Source: Oryza sativa Japonica Group (Eukaryota > Streptophyta > Magnoliopsida > Poales > Poaceae). From it: DNA of 64,000 bases. A program made the position numbers and the translations under genes. The stretch spans positions 5,179,501 to 5,243,500 of the forward strand of contig NC_089045.1 in the NCBI RefSeq assembly GCF_034140825.1. The letters are read 5' to 3'. Shown piece after piece: positions 47,889 through 58,565 of this stretch (positions are counted from its first letter, which is position 1; each line of letters opens with the position of its first letter). A model generated the notes under the pieces. The model saw nothing but the letters and a program-made list of their open reading frames with translations. It was not told the DNA's origin and searched no databases.

Positions 47889-48475
47889 TCCGTCGAACAG
47901 GTTGCGGGCGTCGCCGCGGCGCCACCCCTCCCCTCCCAGCGTAGCAAGAACAGCTCAGGTAACAGTAACACCAGGAGCGAGGGCTGTAAGGGTCAGGACC
48001 AAGCTGCCCACATCGCCACCGGCAGCCTCCCCCCGGCCACCGGACACCGACCAGAGAGTGGAACGCGCGGCGCCCGCGTTGCAAGGATACGGATACGCCA
48101 ATGGCGCGGCGCGACGCTGGAGAGGAGAAGCGCGACACGAGCGCGGGAAGCGGACGGAGAGCTCTGGATCGGAGGGGAGGAAAGGGTGGGATGCTGTGCT
48201 GGGTGGAGAAGACGGAGAGTTTGTAGTCAGTTTCTATCTCTACTGAGGTGAGTCATGACTGGGGAGAGCCTGGGAGTCAGTTTGCTGTGCATATAGTTTT
48301 ATTTTATTTTTTTGTTACTAGCATGAAAATAAAGTTAGGACGCGGGAAAAAATATTACCGCATTATTAATTGAGTTTTCATTATTATAAACTTACAAATA
48401 AATTTATCTAATATTTTTAAGCAACTTATATAAAATAATTATTTCATATCAAGCTTATAGCCTTAGGTTGCGTTC
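47889..48475 (-). promoter_or_regulatory. Upstream region of copy J
   Basis: This GC-rich flank runs to ~48250, then AT-rich sequence. No telo-box-like motif or TATA box stood out. It matches the flank of K in parts (for example AGCGTAGCAAGAAC). Confidence 0.35.
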
Positions 48476-48695
48476 GGTAGTCCAATGCTGCCCTCCAGCA
48501 CAGAAAACGGAGTGGTCCATTAGCGCGTGATTAATTAAGTATTAGCTAATTTTTTTCAAAAAGAATCAATATGATTTTTTAAACAACTTTCGTACAGAAA
48601 CTTTTTTTAAAAAAAGCGCACCGTTTAACAGTTTCAAAAGCGTACGCACGGAAATTGAGACAGGAGAGTTCCGAACCTGGACTAACGAACGCAGC
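48476..48695. mobile_element. TIR element with TTA duplication, Tourist-like
   Basis: The ends GGTTGCGTTCGGTAGTCC and GGACTAACGAACGCAGC are inverted, flanked by TTA (48473-48475, 48696-48698). The inside has GTGATTAATTAAGTATTAGC and GCACCGTTTAACAGTTTC, the family also found at 38665 and, decayed, at 16680 and 43290. Length is 220 bp. Confidence 0.75.
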
Positions 48696-49681
48696 TTAAT
48701 AAGCCAAAATAAGTTATTGGGAAATAAAAATTAGTTTCTAGATAAAACTTTTATATATTGGTTCATAGCGATTTAAAGGGCAATGCTAAAAAGAAATTAC
48801 GTTGAAATATCTTAAAATCAAGTTAAAAATTTAAATTTTGGCTTTTGCTTTTACTTATTAGGCTAATTGATGGGGCTCTCAGTTTAGAGCTCATTTAAAA
48901 TATATTTCCTCTGTCCCTATATAAATGCACTCTAATACAGGATGTGACATATCATACTACTACGAATCTGAATATAACAGATAAAAATAAATTACAAGAC
49001 AGATGATTACAAAATAAAAAAATATAAGAATAATCGTTTAGCAGGATAAGATACAAGATGGATGAGAGATAGACTTAAACTAAAATTCCAAAAACGTTAG
49101 AGCTCTTGGTAACTTTCCTCCAAAGTCTTTATATGATTGTACATTTCATAGAATTTCAAAGTCTTCATAAATAAAACAAATTGATTTAACCATTTGTTTT
49201 AAAGGTCATTTCAGAATTTTTTCTACAGAATTAAAATCCTTAAACTTTTTATGTTTTTCCTATGAATTAAAAAACCCTCGGAAGCAGGGGCGGATCTACC
49301 CATTAAGCAGGGTAGGTCGACTGTCCCAGCTACGACTCGTGTTGCCCCACACCCTCAAACCCCCCCTAACCCCTTATAATAGTTGTGGACCATCAAAATT
49401 AGGTATAAGAAGGTGTAAGCACTCAATAGATGTTCGTTTCTTCACAACATACGCACGCCGCAAACAATGATTGAGACAGTTATATGCGATTGAACTATAA
49501 ATACGATATGTGTTGTGTTTAATTGCTCTTATCGAGTGAACATCTCTTTTCTCCGCCCCATCTATATTTTGAAGTTGCGTCCACCACTGCTCGGAAGCCC
49601 AGGTAGTGAGCACATGGAAGCTTAACCTTCTTAATAAATCAAAACAGTGGTGCATCAACCATTTTTCTCTTCCTCTTCCTC
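48696..49681. other. Intergenic, possible hAT-like remnant
   Basis: At 49285 CAGGGGCGGATCTACC resembles the end of a common plant hAT family. A minus-strand frame at 49374-49658 could be a degraded hAT-type piece, but it has no diagnostic motif I can trust. The last ~60 bases are the 3' flank of copy K. Confidence 0.3.
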
Positions 49682-52291
49682 TTACTCTTCATCTTCATCT
49701 TCATCTTCGTCTTCGTCTTCATCGTCATCGTCTTCGTCTTCGTCTTCATTGTCTTCGTCTTCATGTTCGCCTTTGTAAGAGTCTTCATTTTCGTCTTCAA
49801 AAGGGTTTTCATAAGAGTCCTCGTCTTCATCCTCATCTTCCTCCTCTTCATCCTGGTCATTTTCATCTTCTTCCAAAATCTCGATTTCCTCAAAACTAAA
49901 AACTGCACAAAAACAAATAAGAAGAGCACAGTAAGTTTCAAGAGGTCTCACCTGAAACTTCACTTCAAAACAAAAACTTCAAATCCATTGACAAACTTAG
50001 TCCATTGGACCAATCCTTCAAAATCCAAATGGACATAAAGACTTCATTACTTCTTCATGACTAAAATCTGATTGTATCCACTACATTTAAAGAAAAGAAA
50101 CAAAATAAAATGCCCTCACTTGAACAAGCATTGGTCCTTTACAACATGGTTGCATCCTATAATGCATAGTAGTTGGATTCTCTACAACCTAGCACACGGC
50201 AAGAGAGAAAATTGCATGGTCTAGGGACTATGTGAGTACCCATGGCAATTTGTAAACAAGATTTTTGGACACCAGGCTATAATCACCAGGCGTTGTGAGC
50301 TCAACATAACAAATATAATCTAGTGTGACAAAAAAAAATTACCTTAGCCAAACAACACAACTAAGCAATCTTGCCCAATTATTAATTACTAGCTGCTATG
50401 ATACAACCTGGATGACTAGTGCAGCAAACTTGCATACAGCACCTCTGGTAATGGTAAACTGATTATCATAGCAGAACAAAGTCTGTGAGGTACTTGCATA
50501 CATGGCAAATGGCATGCGAGCTATAAGAGCAACTAATAAACTGGAATTCAAGATGGCAACTGATGGGAAAGAAAATCAAATAAAATTATTGAAAGATATA
50601 ATTACACACATACTGGCATACATGTTATCATACCGGTTACGCGATGCAAGAAAATTTTAGAAATCAGAATGGTTTTTTCGAATACTACTAGCCAAAAGAG
50701 TAGAATAGATAACGTCTTCCCAATTGTACCAAATGGAGTGCATGCTTTCATTTCTCAATTAATCCATGTTCCTAGCATCAATTTCCAAAGAACTTCAATA
50801 CAGCTTGCTATATTTCATGCATATGAAGGTAAAGGAAAATTTTAGAAATATACAAAGAATGAAGAATGTTTACGTATGTTAAAAGTAGACAGAAACTTCA
50901 AAACTTTGAGTACTCTCTTATCAACCGTTTTGCATTTGATTTCAACTATCTCAAGGTGTGCTGATATTACAAGTGATCTATCCATTGAATGGCAGTTTCC
51001 TTTGATTTTCATTCTATGTTTAGGTCCCTGTCAGAAATTAAACATTTTAAGGTCAATAGAAAAACGCCCCCAAAACTTCAACAAGTAATCAATTGGCCAA
51101 TTAGAGAAGGTATACCTTGGAATAGATCTGAAGAATGAGATTCCCCAGAACCGGTGCATGTTGAAGAATGCAACTTAGTGCACTAAAATCATCGGGCACA
51201 CACCAGTATTCATTGAGTAACAAAGTCTTTAGCTTGGTAAATGTTGGGCACCATTTCAAATCCCTTTTCAAAATAAACTGCGCGGAGTGCAAAAAAGAAG
51301 ATAAACAAAAACCTCAGAGTTCAAGTGGATATAAGCACATTAATATAAATAATGAGATAATACAAACAACACAAAGATGGAAGTGCAAGCATACCGATCC
51401 ATGTTCACTTATCAGCCCCAACGTCTTAGCTTCAGATAAACCTTCCAAAAGCACACAATTGTTGTCCTTGATACCATAACAAGATTCACAGTTCTCATGA
51501 CCACAATCCCCAGAGTCAGACCAAATGCAATAGTCTTTAGTCCAGTACAGGACTCTAACAAATGCATCAAGTAGTGATGGCATCGTCTCAAGTACTGGAG
51601 TCCTGCCATGGAAGTAATCCAGCTGCAGAGAAACAAGACTCGGGATAGCGATACGTACCCGAGACGTCTCACTGAAATAGGAATCGGCTATGCTCAAACG
51701 TTTTGCAGAGCTAGATGAGATCTTGGCACAGTCAAATTTACATGACTCAAACACTAGATGCTCCAATGCTGGACAGCTCGAGAAGTTAAGGAAGCTGTTG
51801 TTTAGGCCTATGTTCTTAAGCTGTAGCCTCGTCAAGTGTCGGGAGACAAGTGGCATCTCATCCATCAGAAACGGGCTGTGATAGCATATATCGACGTCGA
51901 GCAAGAGGAACCGAACCTTGTGGAGCAAAGCATGCCTGAACCAGTGGTTCACCCGTACTGTGTCATCGAGGCCCTCGTCTCTAAACCAAACGAGCCAACG
52001 GAACCTTAGCACGCACGTGTCGAGAGGTGCGCCATCACGGAGTAGCAGCAGACGGTTGAGAAACTCCTTCTGGTCCTTCACGCAGCGCAGATAGATATCG
52101 TCTTCGCCAATGCGCAGCCCGGTGGCAGACTTCCAGAGGTGGAGCCATCGCCGGGCTAGCAGGCACGTCTGGACAGCCTCCTGCGCCGGTAGGAAGGAGA
52201 GCACGTGGTGGAGCACCTCGTCCGGGAGGGCCCCTATACGGTCGCCGCCAGTCGAGCCAGGCAATTCCTTGGCCTTCTTCCGCTGAGACAT
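49682..52291 (-). CDS. F-box/LRR/FBD protein with long acidic tail, copy K
   Basis: About 477 residues, the longest copy. Exons: 52291-51395, 51277-51116, 51027-50874, 49902-49682, all GT-AG and in frame. Exon 1 starts MSQRKKAKELPGS; the frame stays open far upstream (to 52753), but the family leader supports this start. The F-box is IGALPDEVLHHVLSFLPAQE with RRWLHLWKS. LRR-like segments and the Cys module (DYC..SGDCGHENCESCYGI..NCVLL, same as J) follow. Exon 2 starts FILKRDLKWCP. Exon 3 is the FBD (LEIVEIKCKTVDKRV). Exon 4 gives LFSFEEIEILEEDEND and then an Asp/Glu tail, about 73 residues, built from GAA/GAC-type codons. A 32-base C run lies 25 bases upstream of the start. Predicted SCF receptor. 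Confidence 0.9.
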
Positions 52292-52316
52292 TCCGTCGAA
52301 CAGGTTGCGGGCGTCG

Positions 52317-52348
<32 letters not shown>
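52317..52348. repeat. 32-base homopolymer C run in the leader of copy K
   Basis: Thirty-two consecutive C on the plus strand (G on the gene's strand) replace the mixed GC-rich sequence found at the same place in J. It may be real and polymorphic, or of uncertain length because such runs sequence badly. Confidence 0.85.
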
Positions 52349-53396
52349 TGGCGTAGCAAGAACCGCTCGGGCGACACGAGGAGCGCAAAGTCCTAGCGTG
52401 AACGAGCAGGAGCGAGGGCTGTTCTGGTCAGCACTGCGCAAGCTCACATCGCCGCCGGCAGCTTTCCCCCGGCCACCGGAGACCGAAGAGAAGAGAGTGG
52501 AACGCGCGGCAGCAAGGATACGCACGCCGACGGAGCGACGCTCGCTAGCCCGACGAACGGTCAGGTCGCGCGGAGGGGAGAGAGAATTCCGGCGAGGCGA
52601 GACGGATGCAGAAACAGCGCTGCGATGAGCGGAGGAATCGCCGGATCGGAGAGAGACGTCGGCTGGGTGGTGAAAGTTTTTTTTAAAAAAAAAACGGGAA
52701 AAGGAGATGAAAAAGGTCGAAATTTTTTTAGGCCGTAGGTTTACTTCACGCACATTCTTTTTCTTTTTTTTTACGCTTTTGTTTTTTTATCTGAGGCCGC
52801 ACCTTTTCATTAGCGTTTGTTTTTAATTGCTTTCAATTTTGTGCTATTACTTCCAACTCAAAATTTAACACTTTTAACTGATATTTGAAAACTTAAAACT
52901 CATTTAAATTTTTCTACCCATTTTAAACCTTCAACTCAATTTTTTTTAAACTTTCAACCCAAAATTTTGAAACTTTCAGTCTGAAATTCAAAATTTTGAA
53001 ACTTTTATCTTAAATTTCAAAACTTTCAAATACAATTTTCAAAAAAATTAAATCATTAAAAACTTTCAACTCAAAATTTAGAACTTTCACTTCAAAATTT
53101 AAAACTTTCAACTATAAAATTTAAAAATTTCAACTCAAAATCTTGAATATTTCGATTTCAATTTTAAAACCATTAACTCCAAAATTCAAAATTTTCCATT
53201 CTAATATTTTAAAACATTCAACTCTACATTCAAAATTTAAATTTTCAAATACTAATAATCTATTAAAACAAGTCACGGTTGGTAGTAATTGTAATTACAG
53301 TTAATCACGTCATTAGCGCTAATCGGGGGCGTCGTGTGCGCGGGTTAATTAATCGGCGCAGCTGCGCCTGCTAGCAACCGTGGTTGAGTTTTGAAG
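52349..53396. other. Upstream of copy K, then AT-rich CAACTCAAAATTT repeats
   Basis: The GC-rich flank runs to ~52630. From ~52850 to 53250 short variants of TTCAACTCAAAATTTAAAAC recur many times. The inverse motif (AGTTGAAAGTTTTCAAAT) fills 56150-56390 on the far side of the Pack-MULE. No gene was recognised. Confidence 0.5.
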
Positions 53397-53770
53397 AATT
53401 TTTTTCATTTTTATTTTTTAAAAAATATTTACAGAAATAATCTATCATCGGAAAAATTTACAAAAACAGATCCTACTGCCCTCGAGCTGACGTGGCAGAC
53501 GGCGGCTCGACGGTCGGTGACGGCCGATTGAAAAAGTTGAATGGGCGGCAAGGGGCCTCCACGCAAAAAGCCAGCCCGGAAAGGGCCATTTTAATGGCAA
53601 ATTGCATTTCGCCCAAAGCGCAAAATGTGCACATGGCGCCGTCGAACCGTCGTCTGCCACGTCGTCTTGCTGCCCTCCACTAGGACGGCAGGGTCTATTT
53701 TTGTAAATTTTTACGACGATAGATTATTTTTGTAAATATTTTTTTAAAAAAATTAAAAAATAAAAATTCG
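53397..53770. mobile_element. Foldback element, MULE-like, second member
   Basis: Inverted arms start GAATTTTTTTCATTTTTATT and end AATAAAAATTC, with AGAAATAATCTATC and its inverse GATAGATTATTTTTG inside. The GC-rich core has GACGGC words on both sides. It has the same organisation as 5346-5692. No coding sequence was seen. Confidence 0.55.
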
Positions 53771-53826
53771 AGTTTTGGAGTGGGTCGGCTTTATTTTGGT
53801 TGGGCCTATGGGGGTTTTTTTTGGAA

Positions 53827-54140
53827 TAAGTTCACTTTGGGTCCCTCTATTTGTCGCTCAGACTGATTTTCGTCTCTCGACTGTAAAACCGGATACGACC
53901 CATCCCTAACTTCCGAAAACCAGGCAAACGAGATCCCTCAGCGGTTTTGAAGGTGGTTTTAGCTGACGTGGTTCCTATGTGGCTTGTTTGTCTAGGTATT
54001 CGTCCCACGTGGCATTGATGTGGCGCTTACGTGGCAATTATATCTCAGAAAAATAATAAAAAGCATGGCCCCACATGTCAGCTGCACACACAAAAATAAT
54101 TTTAAAATGGTGGGGCCCACGTGGGCCCCACATGTCAGCC
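53827..54140 (+). repeat. Left terminal inverted repeat of the Pack-MULE
   Basis: It pairs with the right repeat at ~55550-55896. Similarity is high but not perfect, with some small insertions. Confidence 0.75.
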
Positions 54141-54598
54141 TCACTCCACTCTTCCCTCTCCCTTCTCTCTCTTCTTCCCTTTCCCCCTCTCTCCTTCCGG
54201 GGTAGCGGACGGCGCGGGTGGGCGGCGGAGCAGGCGAGCTCCGGCGGCGGCGGCGGGCATGTTTGGCGCCGCCCCCCGACTGGAGCGCCGCCGGTCCGCG
54301 TGAAGGGAAGTCCGGGGAGGTCCGGCAGTCGGCGGCCGGCGGCGGGAGCGCTGGGCGGGCAGATGAACGGGGCGGCGGCGGGCAGAGCGGAGCGCGATGG
54401 ACGGAGTGGCGGGGCGGGGCGGGCAGAGCGGCGGCACGAAGCCGAAGGGGCGCCAGCCTCGTCATCGTCGTCTACCGGCGCGTACCGGCGCGAAGCCAGT
54501 GGGGCGCGCGGGGCGGAGTGGGGCGGCGGGGACGACATGATGCGTGGCGCCGCGGCTCGTTCGGGTTCCATGGTCCCCGCCCTCGTTCGAGCAGTAGG

Positions 54599-55100
54599 AC
54601 GGACATGGTCGAGCTCTACCGGAGGGCCTTCGACGGGCTCGCCGCGCCCTTCTCGGAGTTCTTGGGGTACCGCGAGGACGGCGAGGATGCCACCGTCCGC
54701 TGGCTCGACGCCCAGCCGGCCAAGTCCGTCGTGTACGTCGCGCTAGGCAGCGAGGTGCCACTGCGCGTGGATAAGGTCCACGAGCTCGCGCTCGGGCTGG
54801 AGGTCGCCGGGACGCGCTTCCTGTGGGATCTGAGGAAGCCCACTGGCGTCTCCGACACCGACCTCCTCCCCGCCGGCTTCGAGGAGCGCACGCGCGGTCG
54901 CGGCGTCATGGCGACGAGATGGGTTCCTCAGATGAGCATACTGGCGCACGCCGAGAAGTCGTCGCGGCAGCGATTCGTGCAGTCGCGGTGGAGGAAGAAA
55001 GCAGCAAAGCGTTTTAAGCCAATACCAAGAAGATGCAGGAGATCGTCGCGGACATGGCCTGCCGTGAGAGGTACATCGACGGATTCATTCAGCAATTGAG
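54599..55100 (+). pseudogene. UDP-glycosyltransferase fragments captured in the Pack-MULE
   Basis: 54602-54946 reads a plant family-1 glycosyltransferase middle part: FDGLAAPFSEFLGYREDG, RWLDAQPAKSVVYVALGSE, LGLEVAGTRFLWDLRKP, LLPAGFEERTRGRG and RWVPQMSILAH, the start of the sugar-donor (PSPG) box. The rest of that box, with its HCGWNS core, is missing. A C-terminal piece follows in another frame (EIVADMACRERYIDGFIQQL and RSYMD, up to ~55100). Two non-contiguous parts of one gene were thus joined. It cannot make an active transferase, because the donor-binding box is incomplete. A plus frame from 54218 runs through the first part and could be transcribed as a chimera. Confidence 0.75.
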
Positions 55101-55549
55101 ATCTTACATGGATTTTTTTTCATTTTTGTTTTTCTTCGTTATTTATCAATTCGAAACCGCAGAACGTCTGATTCTTTAATTAGTGGAGAACTTAACTTTG
55201 CACTCAGATTGACAAATTGTACAGGCAAGATATCAAGATCATGGGCTTTTTCATCTCCAAACGGCGAGGGCGGGGACACGGCGGCTCGTTCGAGTTCCAC
55301 ACGGCGGTGGAGGCGGCGCAGCAGGCCATCGCCACCAGGCACGTAGAAGGGCGGCGGACGGCTTGGCGAACGGCGCAAGAAAGAGATGGCCGCCGCCGCC
55401 CCATGCGCCTCGCGCGCCGTTGCCCGCCGCCGGCCATGCGCTGTCCGCCGCCGCTCGCCGTGCTGGACACCGCCCGGCGAGAGGAGGGAGCAGAGAGATG
55501 GGGAGAGCCGGAGAGAAGGAAGAAGAGGATTGGATTTGGTCATTTGAGA

Positions 55550-55896
55550 ATGACTTGTGGGGCCCACGTGGGCCCCACCATATTTATTTTTTTTAGCTGA
55601 CATGTGGGACCCACCATTTTAAAATTATTTTTTCTGTTGCTGACATGTGGTCTCACGATTTTTATTATTTTTCCGGGATATAATTGCCATGTCAGCGCCA
55701 CATCAATGTCACGTGGGATGAAGAACTAGTCAAAACAAGCCACATAGGCGCCACGTCAGCCAAAACCGCCTTCAAAACCATCGAGGGACCTTGTTTGCCT
55801 GGTTTTCGGAAGTGGGGGGACGGGTCATACCCGGTTTTGCGGTCAATGGACGAAAATCGGACTAGGCGACAAATAGAGGGACCCAAAGTGAACTTA
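55550..55896 (-). repeat. Right terminal inverted repeat of the Pack-MULE
   Basis: It is the inverse of 53827-54140. Read outward it ends AAGTGAACTTA. Confidence 0.75.
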
Positions 55897-55900
55897 CTCT

Positions 55901-56599
55901 TTTTTTTTTTGACGAGAATGCTAATTCACGCGTGCCAGCGTGCACTTCCGGTCCACACGGCCCACGCGCGCACGTTTCTTTTCTCTTTTTTTTTTGTTGC
56001 GCTTCTTTTTTTCCTTTTTTTTTTCTCTTTTCGTAGTTTGCTGCCGCACGAGTATGACAAAAAATCGTAATTAGTTTACTAGTGATTAGTTTCCTATTTT
56101 TACTAGTAATTCCTATTTTTACTATAGTAATTTTTAAATCTTAACTTATAATTTTTAATTTTGGACTTGAAAGTTTTTAAATCTTGAGGTAAAAATTTTT
56201 AAATCTCAAGTCGAAAGTTTTCAAATTTTTCAAATCTGAACTTAAAAGTTTTCGAATCTCGAGTTGAAAGTTTTCGAATTTGAGTTGAAAGTTTTCAAAT
56301 CTGAGTTGAAAGTTTTCAAAATTTGACTTTAAAATTTAAATCTTAAATCGAAAGTTTTCAAATCTAACTTAATTTTTTTTTCAATCTGTTAGTAAAAAAT
56401 CTTTAAAAAATCTTCAAAATATTTCCTAATTACTGTCTTTAGTATTAAGTGTTAACTAATAGTGTTAAGTGCTAAGTGCTAAGTGCGTGCTAGCGGCGCG
56501 TGCGCCTGCTAGCCACCCCTTTTTTTTTTTTGAGACAAAGAGGCTAAGCCTCCGATATATTACTTTACTAGTATAGCCAACTACTAGCTTCAAATCATA
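55901..56599. other. Intergenic, GAAAGTTTTCAAAT repeats
   Basis: Short AT-rich repeats at ~56150-56390 are the inverse of those at 52850-53250. The phrase GCGCCTGCTAGC occurs at 53364 and 56504 in the same orientation. No gene was recognised. Confidence 0.4.
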
Positions 56600-56854
56600 C
56601 TCCCTCCGTTTTAGGTTATAAAACGTTTTGACTTTGGTCAAAGTCAAACTGCTTTAAGTTTGACCAAGTTTGTAGAAAAAAGCAGTAACATTTTCAACCC
56701 AAAAAAAATTATTATGAAAATATGTTTAATTATTGATTTGACGAAACTAATTTAGTATTAAAATATTACTATATTTGACTATAAACCTAGTCAAACTCGT
56801 AACAGTTTGATTTTAACCAAAGTCAAAACGTCATATAACGTAAAACGGAGGGAG
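56600..56854. mobile_element. Stowaway MITE
   Basis: CTCCCTCCGTTTTAGGTTAT and ATAACGTAAAACGGAGGGAG are inverted ends flanked by TA. Length is 255 bp, with internal TTTGACTTTGGTCAAAGTCA words typical of one rice Stowaway type. Confidence 0.85.
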
Positions 56855-57060
56855 TAGCTAATTCGTACAATAGTTAGCTATAAACAAATACTACACTATT
56901 AATACTTGGTCCCACGTGTCATACTTACATTTCGTCTTGGAGTCCGTGTTACGGCTGACTACGAATCTGTAGCTCACTGTTCTTCTCTTTTTTCTTTTAT
57001 CTTCTTAAAATATGTTTATCGTTGGCTTATAGTCTGCTATTGTATTTGCTCTAAGGCTAA

Positions 57061-57377
57061 GGCCCTATTTAGTTCCCAAAACAAAATTTTTCATCTATCA
57101 CATCGAATGTTTGAACACATGCATGGAATATTAAATGTAGATGAAAAAAAACCAATTACATAGATTGTGTGTAAATGGAGAGATGAATCTTTAAGCCTAA
57201 TTGTGTCATGATTTGATAATGTGGTGTTACAGTAAACATTTGCTAATGACGGATTAATTAGACTTAATAACTTCGTCTCGCAATTTCCTGGCGGAATCTG
57301 TAATTTATTTTTGTTATTAGACTATATTTAATACTTTAAATGTGTGAAGCAACAATTTTTGCCAACTAAACAAGGCC
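57061..57377. mobile_element. Tourist MITE
   Basis: The ends GGCCCTATTTAGTTCC and CAACTAAACAAGGCC are inverted and flanked by TAA (57058-57060, 57378-57380). The inside shares AGCCTAATTGTG, GACGGATTAATTAG and related words with the other members. Length is 317 bp. Confidence 0.85.
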
Positions 57378-58565
57378 TAAGTATGTTCGTTGTACAGCAC
57401 AGCTAAAAGGAACATGCATGTATTGAAAATATAAGCACATATTGATTTATTTTATTTTATAAATAAATCATGATATTGAGCATGTAAACACATAATCGCA
57501 TCATGCGATATATAATTGTAAACTAAAACATAAATAGTTCGAATATGCGAAACATGATGAATGCGTACGGATGGTTTCTGTCGTTCGGATACATAGTAGA
57601 AAGAACTCGCGATACCAGACGTTGACGACGGGCACAACACCCGAGCGAAGTGGAAGATGAGCCGTGGTGGACGAACAACAGGCAATCACACGAAGCATTC
57701 CCTAAAAACCTTATTACCGCATTCTCACGGTGCAGGACGTCGAAGGCAAAGGTTTCGGAGACCTACTATCCCGATCGCCAGTGCACGTCAGCGAACGGAA
57801 CGGAGTAGACTACGTGCGATGACATAGTACAGAGAAGGAGGTAAATTCTAGATTGCTTTGCACGTGTGTTACGAGGTGGCAGCGGCTCGGTTTATATAGA
57901 GATATCAGGACACGTGATTAGGACGCCTTCATAATCTCCGCACTACATAACCGAACCGGATAAGTCGCGTGTAACTTATTTGGTCTCCACGCTGCTCCAC
58001 GCACTAGATTATTCGGTGCGTTTCTAAAAACTAGGTTTCCAAAAACAAAATCAAATTTTGTAGCAAAACAAAACCTCAAAAGGAAGTTGCATTTGTGCAG
58101 GGGCGATGAACCAATTTTGGTAGGCTATTCATGTGCATGTCGCATACACGCATTGCCTTACTTGGCCAAGCAAGGCGAGCAAGTGTGTGTCTTGCTCTTG
58201 TTATGACCACGGTACATGTCTCAAGTGGTGGCTAGTAGAGTAGTCTTCCTTATAAGGATGCCTCCGCTTTAGAATAGGCAAAATGGTAAACATTTTCATG
58301 CCATGCCGTTTTGTGTTGTGGGGGTTTAATGTTCTTTTAAAAAATTAATCTTCAAATAGGTCAACACCAGTCTATTAATTCTAACGAAACATCATCCAAA
58401 CTATCTTGGTTTTAGGAATTGAGTATTTAGGTACGTGCCATATAAGGCCTTGACGACAATTAAGGGATAAAAAGTGAACTTATTCATCATAGATTCGCAT
58501 GGCCTGGCCCAAAACGAGCAGACCCATATCCGCGGTAAGCCTCACAATATATAAGACAGAGAGAG
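57378..58565. other. Intergenic upstream of gene L
   Basis: 57690-57910 has CCTAAAAACCTTATTACCGC, GTTTATATAGAGATATC and related words known to me from a repeated rice sequence, perhaps a solo LTR or promoter-bearing repeat. I could not define its ends. No gene was recognised. Confidence 0.35.

Larger units (their letters stand above)
53825..55900. mobile_element. Pack-MULE carrying glycosyltransferase pieces
   Basis: The long terminal inverted repeats run from TAAGTTCACTTTGGGTCCCT (53827) to ~54140 and from ~55550 to the inverse AGGGACCCAAAGTGAACTTA (ends ~55896). They pair over roughly 300 bases, including GTGGGGCCCACGTGGGCCCC on both sides. The flanks are T runs (8 and 11 T) that could hide an 8-9 bp duplication. 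The GC-rich inside (54180-55500) has no transposase but carries host gene fragments. This fits Mutator-like elements that capture genes (Pack-MULEs), which are abundant in rice. Confidence 0.78.

Noticed and set aside
49374-49658. Minus-strand frame as a hAT transposase dimerisation domain
   Set aside because: Some spacing looks similar, but no diagnostic motif is present. It is kept only as a weak remark in the intergenic entry.
52350-52753. N-terminal extension of copy K by ~154 residues
   Set aside because: The frame is open by chance across GC-rich and low-complexity DNA, including a Gly run from the C homopolymer. Paralogues J and I do not share it.
57452-57910. Solo LTR upstream of gene L
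   Set aside because: A TATA-like stretch and familiar repeat words are present, but I could not find TG/CA ends or a 5-bp duplication.
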